Below are positions 57,012 to 64,000 of a stretch of 64,000 nt of DNA, piece by piece. Made by a program: the position numbers and the translations under genes. Source of the stretch: CALXVA01 sp944393025 (GTDB lineage: Bacteria > Bacillota > Clostridia > TANB77 > CAG-508); the NCBI GenBank assembly GCA_963931445.1, contig OZ007016.1, positions 186,001 through 250,000 of the forward strand, in the 5' to 3' direction. The notes below the pieces were generated by a model. That model made no database searches and was not told the DNA's origin. It worked only from the letters and a program-made list of their open reading frames with translations. Numbering within the stretch: position 1 is the first letter of the stretch; each line of letters begins with the position of its first letter.

Positions 57012-58472
57012 CTAAGCCACTCCTTTCAATACTTTTTGTTCCCATTTATTTATGAAAGCTAATTGTTTTTTATTTGGATCAGCATTATTTTTTATTCTAC
57101 TTTGTACTACTCTGTTGTTCTTTACTTCGATAGTAACTAATGATTTTTTAGGTTGATTTACATCTCTCATAAAATAAATATCACAAACTCCAGTAGCATA
57201 TTTATCAGCATAAGTTCGTACGCAATTATTTTGTTGTTTACTTTCATCTTTTAAAGATTCCATAGAAAGTGCCGGAAATATAATAAAATTTTTGTTTTGA
57301 TATTTATTTGAAGACAATTCTTTTCCTCTTTTTTTAATTGAATTACATATAATCTTTGTACTTTGAATTTTATATTGTTTATATAATTTATCATGTTCTT
57401 TTCTTAAATCTTTTGGAAAAGCATATTTATTATTTTTTAAATCATAACCTAAGAGTTTTGCAAACCTTAAATAATCGGTATATAAATTTGTATCAACTTT
57501 TTTTCGACACATCTTAGAGTACTTTATAAAACGATTTAGACTAATATATTCCAAAATTTCCTCTAAATTTGATGTATCGCTACCATAAGATACATAATTT
57601 TCTAAATAATGTATTTTTCGAATATTTTTCTCTTGCAATAATCTCAAAATTTTTAATTGAGCAAATGTTATATTATGATTTTTCATAAACTCATAGTAAT
57701 CTTTGGAAATTCCAAAAATTTTTTGAAAACTACCAAAATTTTTGAATTCATTTGCTTTCTGTGCTAAATTATATAATTTCATTTTACAAAGCATTTCTAC
57801 TATTGGAATTTGCTTCTTTTCTTTTAATAATTGTGATAAATCAATATAGGTAGAATGTTTTGCAATATTCCATATACAAGAATATTTATAATCAGTGTCT
57901 TTTAAAATTTCCTTTATATTATTTGGAAATACTATTGAATAATCAATAAGTGAGTAGTATCTAGTGTATTGCCTCCATTTTTTATCATTTATGCAATATC
58001 CATTTTCATGATATATGTGTATATATTGTTGACATTTTGAAACTCTTTCATTTACATATAAATCTCTATAACGATTATCTGCAACCATTTCTCTTGCAAA
58101 TTCAACAACAGAAGTATGACGCTTATGCATTGCATCTATTACAGTTTTTAATTCAAAATACCTTATTACTAAAGTATTATTTACTTTGTCTAAAATTGAT
58201 AAATAATCTTTAAACTCGTAATATTTTAAATTAGTTCGTTTAATTAAATATTTATTATGACAATTAGGGCATTTTACTTCTTGGTTTACTTTCTTTGAAC
58301 TAAAAAAGTGAGTCTTACAATTAGTACAAAAGCATTTGTTCTTAGCTGACTTTATTATTAAGTTGTGATATATAGCTTGTTTATCTACAAACTTATCCCA
58401 ACCATTAGGAAGTGATGGTATATTATCTAATATTTGTAAAATTTCTCTATGAGCTTTTTTGATATATCCCAT
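57012..58472 (-). CDS. PcfJ-like protein
   Basis: About 486 residues from the ATG at 58472. An N-terminal zinc ribbon (CTNCKTHF ... CPNCHNKY) precedes a helical body and the PcfJ signature near the end (QQNNCVRTYADKYATGVCDIYFMRD, ...SLVTIEVKNNRVVQ). PcfJ is encoded by conjugative plasmids such as pCF10; its role is unclear. It overlaps the Shine-Dalgarno of the ArdC-like gene and is coupled to it. Confidence 0.82.
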   Translation of the reverse strand: MGYIKKAHREILQILDNIPSLPNGWDKFVDKQAIYHNLIIKSAKNKCFCTNCKTHFFSSKKVNQEVKCPNCHNKYLIKRTNLKYYEFKDYLSILDKVNNTLVIRYFELKTVIDAMHKRHTSVVEFAREMVADNRYRDLYVNERVSKCQQYIHIYHENGYCINDKKWRQYTRYYSLIDYSIVFPNNIKEILKDTDYKYSCIWNIAKHSTYIDLSQLLKEKKQIPIVEMLCKMKLYNLAQKANEFKNFGSFQKIFGISKDYYEFMKNHNITFAQLKILRLLQEKNIRKIHYLENYVSYGSDTSNLEEILEYISLNRFIKYSKMCRKKVDTNLYTDYLRFAKLLGYDLKNNKYAFPKDLRKEHDKLYKQYKIQSTKIICNSIKKRGKELSSNKYQNKNFIIFPALSMESLKDESKQQNNCVRTYADKYATGVCDIYFMRDVNQPKKSLVTIEVKNNRVVQSRIKNNADPNKKQLAFINKWEQKVLKGVA

Positions 58473-58476
58473 TATG

Positions 58477-58857
58477 CTATGCCACCTCCTCAAACATAGA
58501 AATTTGAGCGACTTTTTCTTCTTCTTTTGGTTTCTCTATTTCTTTAGGTTTTGTAATATTTTCAACTGGCTTTGTAGGTGTTTCTTTCTTTTCTTCAATG
58601 CCCAATTCTTCATTACTGTGTTTAAAATAATTAGTACCCCATAGATAGACAATGGTGTCATTTACCATTGCAACATTACCTTGCTTTACAGTTCTAGCTT
58701 TTTCATAAATATAATCATACATTCCTTTTATAGTTTTTTCAGTATTATCAAATTTATCCTGTAATTCTGGTAAGTCTTTTATATGACTAAAAATTGTGTA
58801 AACATTAAAATTGTTCATTTCCATTACTTCTTGTTCTAATCTTTTTAATCCTTCCAT
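58477..58857 (-). CDS. PcfK/AcrIIA9-family protein
   Basis: About 126 residues. LKRLEQEVMEM and the second half (TIKGMYDYIYEKARTV ... NDTIVYLWGTNYFKH) match PcfK-like proteins, the family to which the Cas9 inhibitor AcrIIA9 belongs. The tail is Lys/Glu/Pro-rich. The gene lies directly before PcfJ, as on pCF10-like elements. Anti-CRISPR activity is inferred only from family membership. The ATG at 58857 best fits AAAGGA. Confidence 0.68.
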   Translation of the reverse strand: MEGLKRLEQEVMEMNNFNVYTIFSHIKDLPELQDKFDNTEKTIKGMYDYIYEKARTVKQGNVAMVNDTIVYLWGTNYFKHSNEELGIEEKKETPTKPVENITKPKEIEKPKEEEKVAQISMFEEVA

Positions 58858-58871
58858 ATTTTTCATTCCTT

Positions 58872-59273
58872 TCAATTTTTAATTTGTTTGAATCTTTGAA
58901 AAAGTGGATTATTTACTTTTTCTTTTTCCATATATGATTTATAATTGTTAATTCCGTATCTTTGCTGTTTTATTTGCCTTTCTTTTTGTACTTCTTCTAG
59001 TAATTGTGGCAGTTCATCGAATGTATAAAAGAAAGAGATAAGATTTTTAAAATAAATAATCTTATCTCCGTTATAATCTTTTACAACATTGAATCGGTAG
59101 TGATATTTCTTTTTGCCACTGTGATCGGCAATACGAATACCACAACAAACACCGAAATCCAACTTCAAATAAATAGAGTTAGTAGTTACAGCATTATATC
59201 TGTGTACAATAAAGCCAAGTTTTAAAAGTTCTTCTATTAAAACTTTTGCTATTTGTTTTTCGTTCATTACCAT
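58872..59273 (-). CDS. Hypothetical ICE protein
   Basis: 133 residues: a short helical N-terminus, a beta-rich core (SIYLKLDFGVCCGIRIADHSGKKKYHYRF) and a basic helical tail. The start overlaps the stop of the next upstream gene, so translation is coupled. No family recognised. Confidence 0.65.
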   Translation of the reverse strand: MVMNEKQIAKVLIEELLKLGFIVHRYNAVTTNSIYLKLDFGVCCGIRIADHSGKKKYHYRFNVVKDYNGDKIIYFKNLISFFYTFDELPQLLEEVQKERQIKQQRYGINNYKSYMEKEKVNNPLFQRFKQIKN

Positions 59274-59545
59274 TATGCAACTTCTTTAATTTCTGCAAAA
59301 TTTATATATCTATCTCTATCAATTTGTCTAATTATAGTTTTCATATATGGTTTTATTTTTTCAATTTCTGTTTCTGGAACATTTACCCTTGTTACCATTG
59401 CCACTTTTAGGCCATACTTAGTTGGTGCTTCAATTAAATCTCCAACAGATAATCCTTTATTAGTATAATAAGAATATTCTTTTCCTTGAAATACTCGAGG
59501 ACAAAAATTGTCCTCATACTTAACCATTATAATATTCGTTTCCAT
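59273..59545 (-). CDS. PriA N-terminal-like small protein
   Basis: 90 residues: VKYEDNFCPRVFQGKEYSYY, LSVGDLIEAPTKYGLKVAMVTRVNV. The second part resembles the 3-prime DNA-binding domain of primosomal protein PriA, here as a stand-alone unit. It may bind DNA ends. Assignment is tentative. Confidence 0.55.
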   Translation of the reverse strand: METNIIMVKYEDNFCPRVFQGKEYSYYTNKGLSVGDLIEAPTKYGLKVAMVTRVNVPETEIEKIKPYMKTIIRQIDRDRYINFAEIKEVA

Positions 59546-59572
59546 TAAAAATTAACTCCTTTCATAATAAAA

Positions 59573-60004
59573 TTAAAATGGTAAATCGTCTGCACTATCA
59601 ATGAGCCCATCTATATGACTGGCTGTGTCAGATACTTGTGTATCATTGCTATTGTTTTGCCATAAAATGCTTTCATTAGCTTTTTTCTTACTATCTGCAA
59701 AATATATTTCTTCAGCAATTATTTCACTAATGTATTTTTTTGTACCATTTTTATCTTCATAACTACGGTTTTGTAATCTGCCTACAACATTTACTTGAGT
59801 ACCTTGTGAAAGATATTTTTCACTAAAATCAGCAAGTTTAGAGTAAGCAACAATATTTATAAAATCTGTCTCTCTTTCTTCTCCTTGTTTTGCAAATCTT
59901 CTATTTACTGCTAATGTAAATAATGCAATTTTAGTATTTGTTGTTTGTGAGTATCTAATTTCTGGTGCTTTAGTAAGCCTACCTAATAAAATAACTTTGT
60001 TCAT
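59573..60004 (-). CDS. ssb: Single-stranded DNA-binding protein
   Basis: 143 residues: MNKVILLGRLTKAPEIRYSQ, VNRRFA, DFINIVAYSKLADF, NVVGRLQNRSYEDKNG and a C-terminal acidic tip DSADDLPF. This is a typical bacterial SSB with the partner-binding tail. It protects transferred single strands. It lies 21 bp after the bS6 gene, copying the chromosomal rpsF-ssb order. Confidence 0.95.
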   Translation of the reverse strand: MNKVILLGRLTKAPEIRYSQTTNTKIALFTLAVNRRFAKQGEERETDFINIVAYSKLADFSEKYLSQGTQVNVVGRLQNRSYEDKNGTKKYISEIIAEEIYFADSKKKANESILWQNNSNDTQVSDTASHIDGLIDSADDLPF

Positions 60005-60025
60005 ATAATTTACCTTCCTTTCAAA

Positions 60026-60307
60026 TTAATTTTCTCTTACTACAATAAATTTAAGTATTTCATCTGTAATTCTATAAATTCTTTCTAGTTCAGAAATACT
60101 TGTTGGATTAGCATTAAATTTAATTAAGTAGTAGTAACCTTTTTTGTGCTTATTAACTTCATATGCAAGAGTTTTCTCGCCTAAATCTCGTTCTTCAGTA
60201 ATTGTTCCATTTTCTAAAATATATTTTTTTACTCTTGCTATTACATTATTTCTTTGTTCTTTAGTAATCTCATTGTTAATTATCATAACTGTTTCATATT
60301 TATTCAT
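60026..60307 (-). CDS. rpsF: Ribosomal protein bS6
   Basis: 93 residues with full bS6 character: NKYETVMIINNEI, GEKTLAYEVNKHKKGYYYLIKF, RIYRITDEILKFIVV. bS6 is a small-subunit platform protein. It directly precedes ssb, as in rpsF-ssb-rpsR operons, but rpsR is not here. A ribosomal protein on an ICE is unusual; it could be a hitchhiker with ssb or could change host ribosomes. Confidence 0.92.
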   Translation of the reverse strand: MNKYETVMIINNEITKEQRNNVIARVKKYILENGTITEERDLGEKTLAYEVNKHKKGYYYLIKFNANPTSISELERIYRITDEILKFIVVREN

Positions 60308-60328
60308 AAATAGATCCTTCCTTTCATA

Positions 60329-60745
60329 TTAGGCTACATCTTTAAAAAGATATTTTTTATTGTATTCTCTGTTTTTTTCTTTCATAATCCTTTGAGAAAA
60401 ATAGTATTCTTCCAAAAACTCATCTTTGTATTTTTCTATTTTTCTTTGATGTTTAGATAATTTAAACATATTGGTATATCTTCTTAAATCTCGCCTTTTC
60501 ATTGATATTCTCTTATTATTTTTAATTGAAACTACAATAAAAGTACCAAAAATAATTGAGCCTTGATAAATTCTATTAAACTCATCATTTGATGCATCTT
60601 GATTTGCATAAATCATTGTATTTTCATTAACTTTTATTTTTAATAAATTTTCTCCTATAAAAGCTTTAATAAATTTTAAACTTGCTGGAATTTTTAATTT
60701 TTGCACTTCTTTTCCAGGCATTACTAATAAACATTTTATTTTCAT
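60329..60745 (-). CDS. DUF3846-like protein
   Basis: 138 residues. LLVMPGKEVQKLKIPASLKFIKAFIGENL and YQGSIIFGTFIVVSI match the DUF3846 pattern of mobile elements, followed by a basic tail. Function unknown. Confidence 0.65.
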   Translation of the reverse strand: MKIKCLLVMPGKEVQKLKIPASLKFIKAFIGENLLKIKVNENTMIYANQDASNDEFNRIYQGSIIFGTFIVVSIKNNKRISMKRRDLRRYTNMFKLSKHQRKIEKYKDEFLEEYYFSQRIMKEKNREYNKKYLFKDVA

Positions 60746-60774
60746 ATGTTTCCCTCCAATAATTTAATTTAAGA

Positions 60775-62397
60775 CTATGCAGCAACCTGCATAGCCTCAC
60801 TTGACTTATAATCTGATATAGTTAAATCTTTTCCTTTTTCAACTCTAGCAATAAGAATTTGTGTGCCATTTGAATAATCTTCAATAAAGTTATAATCAGC
60901 ACAGCTCTCACTATCATCAATAAATAAAGGAAAATTTGTTTTTGCAACTATATTTAGCATATTGCATAATTCTAAAGAAGTGGCAATAGTTTCAGAACGA
61001 GATATACTTTTTAGTTCATTGCCATTATATAAAATAATAAAATCCTCTTTAATAACTCCATCCTCTTTTGAAACCTTGTAATATTTGATGCTGACATTTT
61101 TTAGATGTTTAGTTGCAAATTTCATTTTTTCTTCAATATAGTTAATATATAACTTTTGTGCTACATCTTTTGTCTCTTTAATATTTTCTAGTAACTTTGA
61201 GCATTCCATAATTTGACTACTAAAAAGAGAAATATCATTTTCTGCACCATCTATAGTGTGTTTTTGTGATAAAATAGAACTATTAAATCTTTCGATTTCT
61301 AGTTGCTCTTGTTCTAGTTCTTGAATTTGAGACCTTAATTCTTCTATATGTTTTTCTCTTTCCAAGTTCGACTTGCTTTCTAGTGCGTGAAGTTTACACC
61401 TTTCCGTTGCATGTTTGCTTTTTAAATCCATAAGCTCTATATCTAGCTTTTGTTTTGATTCAAATGCTATTTCCAATTCTGTTCTCATATTATTAATTGT
61501 AATCAGTTTACCTTCTGGATTTAGCACTTGTTTACAAGTAGGGCAATATGAAACAGGCTCAGCTTTTAGTTGTAAATATTTTTGCTTTCCAGCTTTCATA
61601 TTCGTTGTTAGATCTTGTATTTGTTTTTCTTTATCTGCTATTTGGTTATTAAGGTCATTTACAATATTCTCTTGTCTAGTTTTAGTAAATGTGTTTTCTG
61701 CTTCTAAACTTGATAATTCCATTCTAGCAAATTTTAATTCTTCAGCTTTTTTAAATGTTTTTTCTTCTTCAATTACTGTAGAATTAATAATATTTTGTGC
61801 ATATTCAATTTTACCTTTTAAATTTCCTATTTTAGTTTCTGTTATTCTTTTGTTTTCATTTAATTCGGAAATAAATTCTAAAATATTTTCTGGACAACTT
61901 TCTAAAAGAGTTTTTTCATTATTATCCAACTTGTTATAAACAGCACGTATATTTATCTCTGGTAAATACTTGTCTAATAGTTCTTTTTGCTCTGCTGTTT
62001 TTTTGAAAATAAAATAGTTTGGATTTAGAATTGATAAAAATAATTTCTTATCACCGTAAAAGCTTTGAATATCTTTCTGATTAGCAGTTTTACCATCTAG
62101 CATAATAAAATTTTTAGAATTATCATATTTGTTTTTGTATCTAATTAGAATATGTGGAATATTAAAATTATCTGTAAAATGTAGTTCTACTAAACAGTCA
62201 TCAGAGTTTTTATTTCCAAGCCATTCTTTTTCATCTCCAGTTAAATTAGTTCCAAGAAAACCCCATATAATTGCATACAAAATATTGGTTTTTCCTTTAG
62301 TATTTCCTCCAGTAATTGATGTTATGTCATATAAGTTTGTTTCAAATGTTTCAAAATACTTTCTAAATCCCATTGTTTTAATATAGTTAATCTTCAT
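60775..62397 (-). CDS. SMC/SbcC-like ATPase
   Basis: 540 residues. The N-terminal P-loop reads ITGGNTKGKTNILYAI. A long coiled coil (about 190-400) is interrupted by a zinc-hook-like CPTCK near residue 280. The C-terminal lobe ends with SRSETIATSLELCNML and a Walker B-type FPLFIDDSE. This matches phage gp46/SbcC-like recombination ATPases. A nuclease partner is not evident nearby. Confidence 0.83.
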   Translation of the reverse strand: MKINYIKTMGFRKYFETFETNLYDITSITGGNTKGKTNILYAIIWGFLGTNLTGDEKEWLGNKNSDDCLVELHFTDNFNIPHILIRYKNKYDNSKNFIMLDGKTANQKDIQSFYGDKKLFLSILNPNYFIFKKTAEQKELLDKYLPEINIRAVYNKLDNNEKTLLESCPENILEFISELNENKRITETKIGNLKGKIEYAQNIINSTVIEEEKTFKKAEELKFARMELSSLEAENTFTKTRQENIVNDLNNQIADKEKQIQDLTTNMKAGKQKYLQLKAEPVSYCPTCKQVLNPEGKLITINNMRTELEIAFESKQKLDIELMDLKSKHATERCKLHALESKSNLEREKHIEELRSQIQELEQEQLEIERFNSSILSQKHTIDGAENDISLFSSQIMECSKLLENIKETKDVAQKLYINYIEEKMKFATKHLKNVSIKYYKVSKEDGVIKEDFIILYNGNELKSISRSETIATSLELCNMLNIVAKTNFPLFIDDSESCADYNFIEDYSNGTQILIARVEKGKDLTISDYKSSEAMQVAA

Positions 62398-62401
62398 AAT
62401 A

Positions 62402-62596
62402 TCAATCTCCTTTATACTTTTCTAGGTATTCTTCATCAATCCAATCTTCTGTGCCATCTTCAAACCTTACATTATAATCCATAAAAAATGGATCTCTGTT
62501 AATGACAATAGCTGTTTGCTTTATGTATTTCTTTCCGTTGCACTTGCCAATACCACTAACAATAACTTTGTCTTTTGCCTTAAACTTATTAAACAT
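62402..62596 (-). CDS. Small hypothetical protein
   Basis: 64 residues with an SH3-like or KOW-like beta pattern (KAKDKVIVSGIGKCNGKKYIKQTAIVINR ... VRFEDGTEDWIDEEYLEKY). It begins inside the end of the upstream gene and ends four bases before the ATPase gene. Confidence 0.6.
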   Translation of the reverse strand: MFNKFKAKDKVIVSGIGKCNGKKYIKQTAIVINRDPFFMDYNVRFEDGTEDWIDEEYLEKYKGD

Positions 62597-62957
62597 TGTA
62601 GTTCCAAACCTTAGAGTACTCTTTTAAAATATCTGTATTTATTAAACAAGTATCAATGGTTTGTGGATTATTTGTATGTAAGGTATCTGTAACAAAAGAA
62701 TTGCATGGCCTAGTAGATAGTACTTCATCAACAACTTTAAGTTTTTTTAGGAATTTTGTCATATGAGAATTTTCAGAATAGTTTTTGATGGTAGTTATAT
62801 CTTCATCATAAAATCCATAAATGTCATAAACAGTACAAGTCGTGATAGGTCCATCCTCTAAATTTTCAATAGAAATAGCCATTGCTCTATTATTAGCTGC
62901 ATAGCTTCCTACTCTAAAATAACAATTTTCATAATTTTTATATGTAAAAGTTTTCAT
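62589..62957 (-). CDS. Hypothetical protein (DUF4313-like)
   Basis: 122 residues: TYKNYENCYFRVGSYAANNRAMAISIENLEDGPI and an acidic middle, like small DUF4313-type ICE proteins. Overlaps the next gene by eight bp. Function unknown. Confidence 0.58.
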   Translation of the reverse strand: MKTFTYKNYENCYFRVGSYAANNRAMAISIENLEDGPITTCTVYDIYGFYDEDITTIKNYSENSHMTKFLKKLKVVDEVLSTRPCNSFVTDTLHTNNPQTIDTCLINTDILKEYSKVWNYNV

Positions 62958-63070
62958 ATTTTTAATCTCCCTTCAAATTTTTTTTGCTTCAACATTGTAA
63001 TTTTTTTAAATATTATTTATAATAAAAATATAAGTGATTTACTTAAACATTTTTGTAGTGGCATATTTCT

Positions 63071-64000
63071 TTATGCTGCTACATTTTTTGGACATTTTTG
63101 AACAAATTTAATATTATTTGCAATAATTAGTTTTCCAGCAGTTTTTAAATCTAAAATTACAGTAGTACCTGTATCACATTGTGAAAATTCTTTTATAAAT
63201 TGGGGTGGTATTACTGCATCTATAGTTTTGTTATACTGGTCTACAAAAGTTGCAAATTGATATTTTGTTGGTTTACCATCTTTTTGTAATTCCCTTTCAT
63301 AACTCTCGACCAAAACATAGTAGTTTTTGAATGGATCTTCAGCATTATTTTGTGAATTGGTAATTGGTACCGTATTAGATTTTTGTGCATTTTTATTTTC
63401 TACGACAGATGATTTAGAAATTTGTGTAATCTTTTTATTTTCATTGTTTGTATTATTAACTGTTTTATTTGCTTTTGTAGAAATATTTTCACTTTCCTTT
63501 GGAGTTTGAATAGGATTGTCCACATTTTTTGAAACATTTGTGGAAACTTGTTCTTGTTTTTCTGTAGAATTATTTGAATCAAATTCTTCTTTCCTAATAA
63601 TATCGAGAATAAAATTTTCAAAAGTTTTACCATCTCTATTTGTTTGAGTTTCCTTTTTTAGAAATAAATAATAATCTCCAATTACGGAATTACCAAGATA
63701 TTTTTGAAACTCAATATATTCTTTAAGTCTAAAGATGGAAGTATAACCAGTGATTTTCATAGTCCATATTCTATCTTGACTAATGTCTGGAAGTAAAAAC
63801 TTTAAATTTCCCTCATATGAGCAAGCTGGTCTTTTTCCTTCTTCAGCAATTCTGTATTGGCATTGAGCAGAACATTCTATTGGAGTCCATTTTCCTTCAA
63901 TTCTTTGTTTTCCTTCATTTTGATTATAGTTACAGTAACATACAAGTCCACTTTGATTGTATCTTGCATTACGAATTGATAGTGGTTCTTCTGTAAAAAA
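63071..64000 (-). CDS. Probable Gp3-like recombination directionality factor (partial)
   Basis: The frame stays open to the right edge of the window, so the N-terminus is missing. The visible 309 residues begin SIRNARYNQSGLVCYCNYN, then WTPIECSAQCQYRI, a CSYEGNLKFLLPDI strand, and GYTSIFRLKEYIEF, the cysteine-patterned domain of Gp3-like directionality factors used with serine integrases. A low-complexity Asn/Thr/Lys linker and a small C-terminal domain follow. An integrase gene is expected beyond the window. Confidence 0.65.
   Translation of the reverse strand, partial: FFTEEPLSIRNARYNQSGLVCYCNYNQNEGKQRIEGKWTPIECSAQCQYRIAEEGKRPACSYEGNLKFLLPDISQDRIWTMKITGYTSIFRLKEYIEFQKYLGNSVIGDYYLFLKKETQTNRDGKTFENFILDIIRKEEFDSNNSTEKQEQVSTNVSKNVDNPIQTPKESENISTKANKTVNNTNNENKKITQISKSSVVENKNAQKSNTVPITNSQNNAEDPFKNYYVLVESYERELQKDGKPTKYQFATFVDQYNKTIDAVIPPQFIKEFSQCDTGTTVILDLKTAGKLIIANNIKFVQKCPKNVAA

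Overview
The window is very AT-rich, uses AGA as its main arginine codon and has AAGGAGG-type ribosome binding sites, TTG/GTG starts, a C-A-T-reductase NRPS, SpoVG- and Spo0A-like proteins and a Gram-positive type conjugation system. It looks like a low-GC Bacillota, most likely a Clostridia-type (gut?) anaerobe. Species cannot be named from this sequence.

Layout. 1-20 kb is ordinary chromosome: the end of tex, a polytopic membrane protein, a minus-strand group of a single-module NRPS, a histidine kinase and an HD-GYP response regulator, then an acyl-CoA ligase, an HtrA protease, a FAD/Rieske oxidoreductase, a nucleotide pyrophosphatase, a ferredoxin, tRNA-Pro(UGG) and tRNA-Arg(ACG), and a secreted nuclease. 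From about 20.7 to 26.1 kb a 5.4-kb serine-recombinase element, carrying a toxin-antitoxin pair and membrane proteins, splits an M14 carboxypeptidase gene. After a YIP1 protein and an M18 aminopeptidase, a large integrative conjugative element (ICE) starts at 29.02 kb in a tRNA-Arg(UCU) remnant and runs past the window end. Its plus-strand half holds replication and transfer genes (VirB2, PrgI, VirB4, VirB6, M23 hydrolase, sortase, SpaA adhesin, SpoVG, VirD4). The middle holds cell-wall hydrolases and a regulatory switch region. The minus-strand half (54-64 kb) holds primase, ArdC-like, PcfJ, PcfK/AcrIIA9-like, SSB, ribosomal protein bS6, an SMC-like ATPase and a probable recombination directionality factor.

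The main discovery is a coding anomaly. Ten genes are broken in the naive frame at 31 places, and every break is the same: one extra C immediately before a GGA or GGT glycine codon, at a codon boundary, producing an in-frame CGG. Skipping that C each time restores complete, conserved proteins, including Walker A of VirB4, VirD4 motifs, the M23 active-site region, and the catalytic and zinc-ribbon domains of the serine recombinase. Each gene's length closes exactly to a multiple of three. By eye, CGG is otherwise never used in frame as a sense codon, except in two adjacent genes at 17.4-18.5 kb that look imported. The simplest reading is that CGG is unassigned or starved in this lineage and CGG-N is decoded by +1 frameshifting, or as a quadruplet glycine codon. 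Thirty of the 31 sites lie in mobile-element genes and 24 in the ICE transfer genes, so this may also control or lock conjugation to hosts that share the decoding rule. A second repeated signal is a set of four hairpins that bury the ribosome binding site in front of ICE genes, one of them spoVG.
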